Source: Pohlia nutans
Lineage: Eukaryota; Streptophyta; Bryopsida; Bryales; Mniaceae
Assembly (NCBI GenBank): GCA_022496805.1
Contig: CM040088.1
Location: 31,254,452-31,318,451, forward strand
DNA: 64,000 nt
Direction: 5' to 3'
Below the pieces are notes generated by a model that searched no databases, had not been told where the DNA came from, and saw only the letters and a list, made by a program, of their open reading frames with translations. How positions within the stretch are numbered: position 1 is the first letter of the stretch; each line of letters opens with the position of its first letter. Both the position numbers and the translations under genes were made by a program. Positions 36,091-48,615 of this stretch are shown piece after piece.

Positions 36091-39000
36091 CTTCAATTAT
36101 ATTCTTTCCTTTGAATCCATGCAATGGTTTAAGATAATGCAACATGGTATGGTTTGGTTCGCTATATTTATATGTGTGTTTTGTAAAGCATTATTGTGTG
36201 CGTCTGGAGTGAATCTCATTGCAACTAGGACGAACTTTACTTGGCGATGATGTACGTCAGGCTTTTTGTGTACGCACACATGTTTGAATTTTGCTGAGTA
36301 AAGGATGATAATTTGGCTGAAGTGGATTCATGGTCTTCCTTTGGAAACACTTGTATGGTGTTTGGAATATTTGGAGGGACTGGGTGTGCGTGTTTTTGTG
36401 GATTAGCAATTTTGAATTTTGGTGAGTACGGGTATTGCGTTGGGTTTGTTGAAATTTGATTGGTAAGGGTTTCGAGTTTGTGGGTAATGCTGAATATTGA
36501 TGTGTTTGTGATTTGAATTTTGGCATTAGATGGAGTCAGAATGGGTGAGAATTTTGAGACTTGGGATTAAGGTGTGTGTGAGGGAGAGTAATTTAGTAGT
36601 TGAGCCGCCGTTTTCAGATGGAGTCGGAAATTGCAAAGCTTTGGAGTTAATGTTAGTGTGAGTGACGGGGGGAGGGATCAGTGGGCCAAGTATACCCCCC
36701 CTTTGGTTGCGTCAAGCAACAAATGTGTGTGTTGGTCTACCATAACTTATCTTGTCATAGGACCCTGGATGAAATGATAACTTGGTATCTGACATTCAGT
36801 TTTGGGGAGCCCTAGAGACATAAAAAGGATGTTCATCTTTCCTCACAGGTTGGGTTCCATCCTCCACAACTTGGCAAAGATTTTTGACATGATAGGTATT
36901 GTGGCCCACTTCCACAGCAGTCTTTGCTTTTCGTGGGACGCCACCAATGGACTTTGATGATAAATGGATGATCATCACATAACCATCACTTGGGCAGGCA
37001 GGCCTTCAATGTCAAATGATGCCAGACCCAAGTTCCAATGTTCCAACGTTCCGGAAAAAACGATTGTCGTAATGTACCCGGACTAAGTTTTGAGCCACAC
37101 TGTTCCATGTTTGCATGTAAGCTGAAGGATTTAGAAACATGGTTGGGTAATTATTCTCTAGATGTTCAGATCCAAATATATTCTCATATCAAATATACGC
37201 ACTACTCACTCGTTTACATGTTTGGTTTGTTTTTGATAGTTGAATATCAAACTGTTTATTCATGTTGTTTCAATGAAAAAAATAAAGGTTACATTGAGAG
37301 CTTGAACTCTCGTCACAAGGTTGCATCCAGTAAGTACACTAGTACCTGTACCATGGCAGCTTTAATCTAATTGACCCATGTGTAAGTGAAAGTGTCACAT
37401 GTCATGTGCAGAGTCGGTATAAATTGTTTCTACCAAAATGTCAAAATTTGTGGGAAATTTTTTTCAAAAATTGTATGGTGAAAAAGAGGATTTTGAAGAA
37501 TATTTGTGAATATTTCATCTATCCAATTCCACTTTCCTAAAAATATACATATATTCTCGTATCGACCTTGCCTTTCATGTACACTATTTGTTGGAATTTG
37601 TAGAAATATTTATGTGGCACAAAATTAAATTATGATTTGAACATGCTATGGTATCAAGGTGTTGTATTTTATGTCAATGAATAATATTAATTATTCGTAT
37701 CCTTTCCTTCTGTTGTACATCATAGATTAATATATTGAATCTTTTAACTATAATTTTAAATTGTTTTAATGATACCTCAATGTCAATAAACGGTACCTCA
37801 TTATGTTTAGATATCATATAGTTATTGAAATTCCTTAAGCCACTTCGTATTTTCATGTTGCTAATTAGGTGTTTTGCACCAAAGATACATAAGCAATATA
37901 AAATAACACAAATATCTTTGGCTATCAATTATGAAATCGTGAACAAATCTTATGTCTACTACTCAAGCTACAATACTATTCAAATGTGTTGTGTACATTT
38001 TCCATTCAATATTTGAAATACATAAAATCTTTTGTAATTTAAGATTAAAAATTTAATTCACTTTCATTTTTTTAAACTACTTTAGATTGTTATATTGTGA
38101 AAAATTCGTTTTTCTTAAAAATTAATTATCAAATTATTAAATTAAATTGAAGAACATAGTTTTTAATAAATGATTTTTTAAAATAAAAAACATATCCAAT
38201 TTTTAACCTTGTATAGCCAAGTACACAAATTTTGGATGATAAATGAATTAAAACAAGTTCCATGCATATAACCAAAGACTCTTTTTTTCAACCATTTGAT
38301 TTTTTTTAATTCTTGTGTTCCTTTCTCAAAATTTATATGGTATAGACTTTAAAAACCGTTCTTTGGAAATATAGTATAATTTAAAGAATATGTGTATGTG
38401 TGTATATATTTTTATTTATTTTTAAATTTTTAAATTTTTAAATTTTTATTTATGTTTTTATTTTTATTTTTTTGGTTAGTGCAATGACAAATACAAAAAT
38501 ATAGATATGATACATACTCGGATACATGGGTCATAGTTTACAAAACTATATTAAAAGTATTTGTAAAATTACTTTTCTAAATGCTCTAAAAATTAGGAAA
38601 CTTTGAAAAAAATGTCAAATATACACATGTTTTTATGTGGATATTAATTCCTCGAGAATCAAAATTGTTGTTAGTGAACATTGATGAACAAAAACATTAA
38701 AAATTACATTTTTCAAAAAAGAAAATGTTCTTTGTAACCAAGGCATGGCTTGAGTCAATGTTGGAATGTGAAAATTGTAGTGAGGCATTGGTTGAGGTCT
38801 TATGTAAGCATGTGTTTTTTCCAAAATCAAGATCCTAACATGTTTTGACTACCTTCAACAAGTTTGAAATAATTTGTTTTTCCAATACACCTCACAAAAC
38901 ACTAGAAATTGCATAGGTTTTTCTATATCCCACTCTTATTTAATCTAAGTTAGCGGGATCTTATTCCATTTCTTACTCCAATTCTATTTTTTTTAAACCG

Positions 39001-41050
39001 TTTCTTTTGAGCTCTAAATTTATATGCATTGACCAATCAAATTGATTTCTTGTTTTTGGATCATGTTTAGGCACTCCACAAGGTCAGTTATTAGTGTGAA
39101 CTCAAGTTTTTTGTTCAATGTATGCTTTTTTAAATATGTGTATAATAAATTAACAAATAATTGTAAAAGTCAATCATTTCTAACTTCCTTCAATGCTTAA
39201 TTTTTTTAAATTATTGCATCAATTTTCATGGTCAAAAATCCTTAAAGGATTGGAATTAGGTCTTACCTTATTATATTGTGTATTTCTCACCTTTCAATGT
39301 TGCTTCCAAAAGCGGTCATTTTTTCCTTTTTTTTGGCCATTGAAATAAATTCAATACTATTGCCAACATGAAAATTCATAGTTTGGATGTTGGACACAAA
39401 AGGTTTAAAATTTAAAGTTTAGATGTTTGACAAAAGATGTTTGAAATTTGATAGTTTGGATGTTTGACATGAAAATTGGAACTTGGGATGCTTTTTGATA
39501 TTTATAGAAAAAGTAGAATGTAATAGCTTTGATGTTTGATAGGAAAGGTCTTGAAAATTGACATTAAGGAGATTGGATGAACATTCAATATAATGAAAAC
39601 ATTTTTTTAAAAAGGTGAAAGGTGAAAAATGACACTTTGGGTGTTTGAATGTTTTATAAGAAGGGACGTTGACACTATGAATAATGTTTTTAAAGATCTA
39701 AAAATTAGTACTTTGGATGTTTGACATCAAAGGTTTAAGTTATTATTAATAATTCAATATGAAAAGTCCAATTTTGACAATTGGAATTGCCATTCAATTA
39801 TTCCTTCTACAAATGCTAATTGATGTTTTTCATTTTTTTAAACTTTTGAATACAAATGGATAGAATTAATTGTGATAATAAATTATTTTTAATAAATTAA
39901 CTAACTATACATGAATATATATATATATATAGTAAATGTAAACTATCGTCCAGTTATCAATACTAAAATATGGAACACTGATTAAATTTGTACCTTGAAA
40001 CATTGCCATCATAGCAAGTTAAAATTCACACCTTGACATTTCACATCTACATTTGAAGAGTATTTCACAACTTAAAATTCAATATCATATACCAAATGTG
40101 TATTTGAAATAGTCAATAAATCAATTGCAAGTAGAATGTAGGATACATTCAACTTATATTAAATTTGAAGAACCTATACTTGAAATGATAGGATTAAGGT
40201 TTTAGAAATTGTTTAAAAATTTCCACAATAATTTTCATTTAGTTTCACCATGCATGAGACCATTGATGTAAGGGTTGGGATGCTCATATGGTTTAATTTA
40301 TTGCTAATGATACCTTTATACTTCCAAAATGTACTACAAGATGTCATTAAGTCTCAAATGATGATGGGGATGATTGTTTTTTGCTAACAATATTTTTCAT
40401 TCATTTACTTTACACCAATAGTTCACATCAAAAATGTCATCAAGTCATCAATGATGAGAAGGTTGTTTTTTGTATGTCATTTCAATAAATGCAATGATAC
40501 ATACAATCAACTCTAATTTTGTTGAGTTTTTTTAAGGAAAAAGAAGATCCCATTGAGTTGCAACTATATATATATATATATATATATAGTTTTGAACAAA
40601 ATGAGTTTTAAAAATGCCCTGATGAACAAGTCATAGGACACAATATGTTTCTTTGGGCCTCGAGGGGTTAATGTTATTATAAGGATTCTAAGAAGTTCAA
40701 AGGCTTGAATTTTTTTTGATATTAGAATTGATGATTTTTGGTATGAAGAATGAATTTTAACTATTTCTTAAATCCTTCTATTCTAAATCATTATCTATGA
40801 ATTCCTTCAATGAATATCAACTTGTGACATACATAAAGAATTCGACATAGACACGATGTGTATGTCTTTTCAAATAATTAGGGATTATTTTTCCTCTATT
40901 TGATTACAATTTAGAGACAAATTAAAATTGTAGGGGGGTGTAAAGAAATGGGGAAAGGAATCAGATACTAAGTCCAAGGATTAGAAGTAAAGGTTGCCTT
41001 ATGATATAAGAGAGGTTTTCTTTCAGTAATCGTAACCATAATTTATTCAA
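36091..41050. other. AT-rich non-genic stretch
   Basis: No recognisable gene or transposase domain. It contains low-complexity TTTTTAAATT repeats (about 38,410-38,470), an AT dinucleotide run at 39,915-39,932 and a longer one at 40,568-40,590. Diverged copies of GGATGTTTGACA(T/A) and TTTGGATGTTTGA recur at 39,380-39,725. AGGGGTTAATG at 40,662 resembles the TTAACCC transposon ends elsewhere. Confidence 0.45.
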
Positions 41051-41069
41051 TGGAAGTAGTCATTATAGC

Positions 41070-41395
41070 ATCGTAAGTGATCTTAGTGGCCAAAAGGCAC
41101 AATTGTCGAATCATGAGGTCAATTTAGGTGGTCGGGATGAGAAAAGGTACAATTGTCGAATCATTGGTCAATTCAGATGATCGGGATGGACAAAGGGTAT
41201 AATTGTCAAATTATCAATCAATTCTGGTGGCCTAATGGCAAAGGGTACAATTGCCAAATCATTGGTTGATTTTGGTGGTTCGGTATGGCAATGGGTACAA
41301 TTGCAAAATCACCGTCAATTCACGTGGCTTAACTGGACAAAGGACACAATCAACGGGTCATCGGTCAATCCGGGTGATCCAGATGAATAATGGTA
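41070..41395. repeat. 50-bp tandem repeat, about six copies
   Basis: ACAATTGTCGAATCAT-type blocks recur with AATTG at 41,101, 41,151, 41,201, 41,249 and 41,299, and a decayed sixth at 41,348. Each is followed by GGTCAATT(C/T)NGGTGGTCGGGATGG. Later units are progressively more diverged. Confidence 0.85.
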
Positions 41396-43004
41396 AAATA
41401 CTAGGTCCTTTAAGGAACAATTTATTTTTGAATACTCATTGGATTTCAGTTCTTTTGCCCGAGCAATTAGACAATAAAAGGAAAAGTAAGTACAAATAAA
41501 AATCATAAAAAATTGTTCCAAAGATTTTTCATTAATTCCTAAACGACTCAAAGGTTCTATATATTTGTGCATTTTAGTATGATGAGGTTTAGATCTTGTA
41601 ATAGGAATTGCCAAATCATTAATTCTATGGTACATGCCATATTTGAGTACATGATTCATGTTTCATGAGCCATATACGATGACTATATACATGGAGCATG
41701 TTAAGGCATTTAGAGGTAAAATGGTTCCACAATTTACTCCTCAAATAAATTAAAATTTAAAAAATTTAAAAAAATTACACAAATTTATTTTTTGAATATT
41801 AAAAAAAAATTTAAAAATTACCTAAATTTTCCAAAATTATTTCCTTTATGAATACACAATTCCACGATTTCAAATATTAATTTTGAAAATTATTTATATA
41901 CAACAAAATGCATCCCAAATTTACAATCTGACAATGCAAGGCTCAGTTAGCACTATTCTAAAGTACTTTTTAAAGAGGTAATCAAATTATTAACAATACA
42001 TTATTCAACAAAATGAGGCCATACTATACAAAAATACAAGAGTATAAACAATAACAAATCATATGGAATATGGTAAGCATGTGCACATAAAACTTTAGCC
42101 AATAATATGTAGAATTCAATGACATAGTGACAGGAGCAACAAAGTCTTGAAGATGGTTCGTTGCACATTGTATGTGTGTATATCAATCGGTGTCGGCTAT
42201 AAAATTCTATATACACCAAATAGACTTTGACAAAAGCAAAGTGATTTTACTGCTTCAGTTCAGTGTGGGTAAAGAACCACATACTTAAAGCGCCCACTAT
42301 ACAACATTGAAAAAGGAGTGACACAAATGAGAAATGTGTTTGCATGGCACATTTCTCATTTGTACAACCCCTTTTATAGTGTTGCATTGAGGATGATCTT
42401 ACCTTCTACAAATTTTATGAATTAGAGCATCCTCTCCATCTCGCAAATAGGCTCTACATTTATATGCAACAAGTGGGATTGTCCCTCACAACAAAACTAC
42501 TGACCCAACTTTACCGCTATCATGCTCATCACCTTTGTGAACTTTGCATTTGGTGGCCGGGTAGAAGCAAAGTATGGTCCTATAAAAATATAGTCGTTGT
42601 GCACCAATAATGTAGTAGAAGCAACTTTCTAAAATCCACCTTGCATTCTATTTCAGTTCTTTACATTTTTTTAATATTCATGATATTTTAAATCACACAA
42701 TCTACCTTATTAAATCTTAAGTTTTTATGTTTACATGAACAATTATAAGATAAATTATGAAAAAGAACAAAATTGTGAGTCGTTTACGTGCACATTTGCA
42801 CCACCAATTATGATATGTGTACATTTTAAGCAAAATTGGAAGTTACTATTTTGGGTTTAGTTCTAGTACCTATTATAGGGTGGTGTAAAATTTTAATTTT
42901 AATTTTATGAGTTGACATAATATTTAAAGATAATGTTTTAATTTTAAAATGGTATTTTTTTGTTTTGGGTTTAAAATGAATGTTTTAGGGGTTTGTTTTC
43001 CCTT
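41396..43004. other. AT-rich non-genic stretch
   Basis: No gene is recognised. A short inverted repeat (GAGAAATGTG...CACATTTCTC) lies at 42,327-42,360. Confidence 0.4.
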
Positions 43005-43259
43005 AAGGCCTTATTCGTTAAATTGAGACAAAGTGTAGTCTCAATTTTATCGTCGACTCGAGGATAAACCATTATAACTGTTCAGGTTTGCGACTATTCG
43101 GTAATTTGAGACTTTAATATATTAATGTATATAAAAACCTTTGATTGCCCAAAGGTTACAGTCTCATCTTATCGTCGACTCGACGATAAATGACTATAAT
43201 TGTTTTAGGGTTGAAGTCTCAAAATGACCATTTTGTCTCAATTTAATGAATAAGGCCTT
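43005..43259. mobile_element. 255-bp MITE with 28-bp TIRs and 4-bp target duplication
   Basis: AAGGCCTTATTCGTTAAATT GAGACAAA is mirrored by TTTGTCTCAATTTAATGAAT AAGGCCTT. An internal pair, TTATCGTCGACTCGA, occurs in both halves. CCTT flanks both ends (43,001-43,004 and 43,260-43,263). There is no coding capacity. Confidence 0.75.
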
Positions 43260-43689
43260 CCTTGACATTATTCACAAAAGTGTAGGTGGGCTTGCAATTA
43301 GAGTTTGAGAATTGTTTTGCGAGCTTACCAAATCAACAAAGAGTTTTATGTTAATTGTGCTTCTTAGTGCATAATTGGTCACTTCTTTGGTGTTGTTTGC
43401 TACTATTTGTGCAATTTCATGCACAAATGTGTATGCTTGAGATTTGGTGGACCATAGTTTGCTTCTTTGTAGCCCTCACACAACAAATGTTCCTATGTTT
43501 CTAAGCTCTCTGTATCACTCTTTACTCATCATTAATGAACAAAATGCAAAGGAACCTTCAGTAAAAAAAACAATCTATTGCCCTGTATCTCAAATTGAGA
43601 CATATTTAAATTGATTCATCCATTGCAGCTTCTATTTCTTCTTTACAAAAAAGAGATGGCTCTTCTACCAAATCGTGGCCTCTAGTGAT

Positions 43690-44340
43690 GAGCTTGTGGA
43701 AATATATGAGGTGAAAGAGTATTAATGTGAGAAATGACTATGCCTCAAGACTTTGGCCTTAAATGAAGCTTTTGCAAAGTATATGAGATGACGTCGGTAA
43801 AAAGTGAAGTTTGTGCACATTATTAAAAGTGAAAGAAGGGAAAGAAGATATTTGGTGAAAGAGGTGATTACGTAAAAAGGTATCTCACGAGAAAAATATG
43901 GAAACAAATACAAAGTGACAAAGTAATTGCGGTGAAAATATCTCAAATGAACAAAGTGGAAGAAGATATGAAGTGACATAGGGATGGAAGTGAAAGAGAT
44001 GCAAGAAGATCCGAGGTGGAAAATGATAAAGGTAAAAATGATCTTCAATGAAAAAGGTATGAAAAGATTTGAAGTGACAGATGGAAAAATACACAATAAG
44101 ATCTGAGGTGGAAGAGATGCAAGACGATCTCAAGTGAAACATGTGAGGTGACAAGGGTGACATGAGGTGGACGAGATTTAAGACCATCTCAGGTGAAGAA
44201 TGTGAGGTGGAAGAGATGCAAGACAATCTTGGGTGAAAAATGTGAAGTGACATTGATAGTGACATGTGAACGAGTAAGAGTACCGAGGTGAAAGAAGTGA
44301 CAAAACATTTCATGTGAAAGAGTATCTCAAGGGAAAGAAT
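43690..44340. repeat. Degenerate purine-rich minisatellite
   Basis: Blocks such as GAGGTGGAAGAGATGCAAGA, GATCTCAAGTGAAA and ATGTGAGGTGACA recur at irregular 35-60 bp spacing on the plus strand. The best-preserved pairs lie at 44,105-44,250. The complementary-strand ORFs rich in Phe, His and Ser are a by-product. Confidence 0.65.
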
Positions 44341-46140
44341 TTAGGTGTCTCAAATGACTCTAGTTAGAGATTTTGGCCTCCAATGAAGCTTATATAACTA
44401 TTCAAATTTAAGCATAAATAATTGAATTGGGTATTTTGCACTTTTTGGTTCCTTATGAATACATGCAAATTTGTTCATAGTTTAGGAAATAATTAGTTTG
44501 TACGCTAAAGAGTTATTTTGTGCTTAGAGGATGCACATAAAGGTGTTCCAGCTTTTTGAAAATTGAACTTTTGGGACCTAAAAGGTATTTTAAAACATAT
44601 GAATGGTTTGAATTACCGATTCTTCCTTTGAATGTTCCTTTCCTTTCCCGTAGAATGAGCCATTCTTGCATTGGGTTATGTTCACACACAAGAGGTGCAA
44701 CAAACAATGCATTTTTTTCATCCTCAACTAGATCCTCCCTAAGATCCTCCCTTAAAAGTACTGCATATGAAGAGTTGGGAGTTCAACTACCCTCAAGGAG
44801 AAATGCATCGTAGACAAGATAAAAACCTCAAAGTTTAGCTCAATACATGCAATTTAATGAGTCTATTTGTTGTATTGAAGATGATCTAAACCTCGGTCCT
44901 AAATGTCCAACTATGCATTTTTTGCATGACGTCGAGCATGATGTACATGATGTACAGAAGAAAACTTTGTTTTTCTCATCTATCATGCACTATTTGCAGT
45001 GTGAATTTTTTACTATATATTTTATAGGAAGTTAGCTTCATGTGTGTGTGATATGATAAAAAAAATAGGATGATTTGTGAACTTTATATGCCTCATTTCA
45101 TGTTGCAGTAATTCACCAAAAATTTCTAAGATCTTAGTTCAAAAGTGCTATTGAAAAAATAAACTCACGAAATTAAGCAATCAAAAAATCTCCAACAATC
45201 TCTACATTTAGAATATTACATTCCAACCCATCATAACAAATTTCATCCACAGATTGTCACTATCTTATTTGTAATCAAATCACAAAAGGATTTTGTTTCA
45301 AATTTTATACAAGAATATTGGTGATAGCAATCAAATGGATTTAATTGTATGGATGGAATCTAAATTTAGAATGTACAACCTTTACTCATACATCAAGTTC
45401 AAAATATCCCTTTTAGTTGCATTTTATATTGCATTTTTTCAACTTTCCAAATCTTAAAATAGGTGAGGACCTTTAGAGGTTAAGTCGTATGAGACTTGTC
45501 AGAAGCAGTGAAGACCAAATTTATAGAATAAAATAAAATTTGCTCCTTGCAAGTGTCTTGGCACAATCATAAAACAAATCATCTAAAAAGTTTTTAACAT
45601 CATCTTAAGAAAATATTGGTACGAAAAATACTCATGAAAAAACTTTGATGTGTCCAAAACGACCTTGTCAAATCCAAAATGACCTTGCAAAGTCAAATAA
45701 TGGTCTAAGTTTTACAAAGCATAAAATGTCCAAAACCAAACCCCCTAGGGGATGCACTCTTTTATGTGTGTGAAGAATCACGCAAGTGCACACGAGGGGA
45801 ATTAATTTGAACACTACAATACTATGTATAGATACAAGAAGCATATTTAGAGCTGAAAATAGGGTTGTATATTTACATTATACATATATATACCATCCCG
45901 ACGTCCATATTTTGGACGTTTTTTGGGGGACGTTCACCTTCGAAGAGCTGGAACTTTTGCAAAACATGTCCGGTTTTAATGAAATTTTTAAAAACACACT
46001 AGATGATGTATGGAATGTGTGGTAAAAATTTCAGATCAATTCAAGATGAATTGAATTTTTGGTGACCATTTGAAAGTAGGTATCTTTTTTTTGGACAGTT
46101 CTGTGAATTTTGATGGCAGCAACTTTGGGGGCTTGCATCT
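44341..46140. other. Non-genic stretch
   Basis: No recognised gene. Short ORFs at 44,556-44,813 and 44,847-45,035 lack family features and partners. The phrase CATCCCGACGTCC at 45,896 begins a segment that runs into the duplication below. Confidence 0.4.
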
Positions 46141-46426
46141 CCTTCATCCCAAGTCCGTTTTCAATAAAACTTGTTGGGTTAAATTCCCCTTGAAGTCTAG
46201 TTATCATGGTAAAATTTTCAGGTCAATCCATGTTGTTATGAATGTTTGGGAGTCATTTTAGTGCACGGGTCTAGTTTGAACACCTTCATCCCAAGTCCGT
46301 TTTCAATAAAACTTGTTGAGTTGAATTCCCCTTGAAGTCTAGTTATCATGGTAAAATTTTCAGGTCAATCCATGTTGTTATGAATGTTTGGGAGTCATTT
46401 TAGTGCACGGGTCTAGTTTGAACACT
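46141..46426 (+). repeat. Tandem duplication of 142 bp
   Basis: CCTTCATCCCAAGTCCGTTT starts both units (46,141 and 46,283). The copies differ by only one or two bases over 142 bp and end TAGTTTGAACAC. This is a recent, head-to-tail duplication. Confidence 0.9.
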
Positions 46427-47059
46427 TTTTGCTTTTTGGTTCAAATGGGTCACTTTTCGGGCTACTTTTTGACATTGCAAGGCCATTTTAGGGCACATTA
46501 AATTTTTTCATGAGGCTTTTTTGGTACCAATGTGTTTATATGATGATTTTGAACTACTTTACGGTTGAAAGTTTTTTCATTTGAGTAATTTTGAAAACGA
46601 ATTTCACCTCTAACTGTGTTGCTAGGAAAATTTCAGCAATCTTCTTTAGCACTAAAACACTTGATCTTGCAATCTATATGGCCAAATGACCCCAAAATTG
46701 ATCCACATGATCTACAACATGTATGTTACAAGATTGTACGGTTGAGATTTCTATACCTCATTTACATTTAGACCTATAACACATCAAAAGCGATGATGAT
46801 TTTAAGCCCAAAAAAGCTAGGGACCCTTAGGGGTTAAAGTAGAGAACTTGGAAGGTGGTTTTAAAGTTGAGATCAACACTTGAAATTGTTCACCTCAAAA
46901 ATTCTTAATATTTTGGATTCCTATAAGAATTCTTCATTGTTTTTGTGTGTAATGCTAAATTTCACCTAATTTTTTATTTCAGATGCAAACGAGCCCAATT
47001 GGATACATGTAGCCTGAGTAGTTTTTTTTTTGAAAATACACTAGTGTGGCCCTGTGCTG

Positions 47060-47200
47060 TTGGCCCAGATGTTCCACATGTCTTATGTACTCTCCATGTT
47101 CCCCATGGTCCCCATGTTTTCCATAGTCCCCGTGTTCCCTATGGTCCCTGTGTTTCCCATGTCCCCGTATACTTGTGCGTTCATGTGTTCCCCGTGCTTT
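47060..47200. repeat. CCCATG-type simple-sequence repeat
   Basis: GTTCCCCATGGTCCCCATGTTTTCCATAGTCCCCGTG and similar 8-10 bp steps continue for about 130 bp. It lies just outside the CACTA terminus. Confidence 0.7.
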
Positions 47201-47386
47201 TGTTTTTGTTTTTGCTTTTTAGAATGATTTATCCATAATTTAATTCAATTTATGGTAACAAAATTCAATTGAAAATCCACAACTTTTACACCGTAAATCC
47301 AAAAACCACAAAACAACTTTAGTGCACCCTTTCTCGTTGAGAGCTTTCCAATGATGCCAACACTATAAGAAACCTGCGTTTTTGGA

Positions 47387-47560
47387 GATGTCCTGTGCAA
47401 ACACAGGGATGTCCGCTCCGTCACACGAGATGTCAACAGATGTCCGGAAATGTCTATATTTTGCGACAGACATCCTGGCATTAGGGATAAACATGTAGAT
47501 GTCTGGCGTTTGATGTGGGGATGTCAGGGATGTCGCGCAAGACATCCCACGAGACGTCCA
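47387..47560. repeat. Subterminal GATGTC motif cluster of the CACTA element
   Basis: About twelve RAYRTC motifs lie in 170 bp next to the terminus. The first three are exactly 21 bp apart. Both orientations (GATGTC and GACATC) occur. In En/Spm-type elements the equivalent zone binds the TNPA-type protein; binding here is inferred. Confidence 0.7.
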
Positions 47561-47699
47561 ACTGCTATGTTGGCAAGGGATTTGGGTTTGACTTTGAGTA
47601 AAAACGTGAAAGTTACTGGGATTTTAGGTAAATCGCAGCCCGGCAGTAAAAAAAACAGCAAAAAGGGCAGGGCATGCAAGTGCAAAAGAGAAAACGCTC

Positions 47700-48070
47700 T
47701 ACCCTATTGTATAATCATTTCATTTTAGCAATAATACTTGCATTTCGTATACATTAAAATTATGTGATATTAATATTAAATGTCTTGCTTTTGATACATA
47801 AGATATTTCCATTTGCCGACATTGAATAAAATTGTATACATCGTAGTATTTTATTCTTTTAATAATAAAAAATACATATTTCAGAGTATTTTAATATTTT
47901 AATAATAAAATAATCGATATTTTAATATTATTTAATAAAAAAATGATTTCTCGAGTATTTTAATATTTTAATATTGTTATTAAAATATTATTATAGTATT
48001 ATATGTGTATTGTATTCAAAACCCGAGATTGAAAATGTAATATGGTTTTCTGATTTTCTGGAAACCAATA
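47700..48070. other. AT-rich island inside the CACTA element
   Basis: Strongly AT-rich sequence built from TTTTAATATTTTAATAATAAAA-like blocks, with no motif copies and no ORF. It is either a nested insertion or a structural spacer. Confidence 0.45.
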
Positions 48071-48200
48071 ATACGTGGATATAGTATACATTTTATAATT
48101 TATGACGCACCATCCACGTGGCATTAGAAATTCCATGTCAGCACAGTTGATCAGGGAGAGGATGTCAGGCGGACGTCAGTGACATCCAAACGTTCCAACA

Positions 48201-48272
48201 GATGTTCCAGCAGACATCCCCGTAGATGTCCATCGGGACATCTATAGGGACATCTATGGGGACATCCGCAAC
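48201..48272. repeat. 12-bp phased motif array, six monomers
   Basis: RAYRTC motifs start at 48,201, 48,213, 48,225, 48,237, 48,249 and 48,261: six consecutive copies exactly 12 bp apart, alternating GATGTY and GACATC. It immediately precedes the large minisatellite. Confidence 0.85.
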
Positions 48273-48615
48273 CGCAACAACGGTGCTGTACGTCTCAGAC
48301 GTCTACAATGATATTGTACGACACGTTGGGCACGTGGATCAATACAACTCCATAACAATTCCATTATACGTTTGGCCTCTCCGTGCATTGTCCACAGTGA
48401 TGGTACTTTCTTGAACCCAGTCCATGCCGCACGATTTCACAACATTAAAACACCCATGGTAGTATCTATCATGGTACCGTCGACAAGAACCTCCGCTTCC
48501 TCCCATACCACCCTTACCAAAACCCGTGTCCTGCTGCAAGCCATGATGTATCCTATGATGGACGCCAATGACTCCTTCAACATCCGAGATGATTTATCCG
48601 CAACTGCCTGTCCGG

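Noticed and set aside
41070..41395. CRISPR-like array (repeats of 50 bp)
   Set aside because: The units are contiguous and diverged with no unique spacers, in a plant genome; an ordinary tandem repeat.
43722..44313. Two minus-strand ORFs of 124 and 142 codons rich in Phe, His and Ser
   Set aside because: They are translations of a purine-rich minisatellite and contain repeated phrases only.
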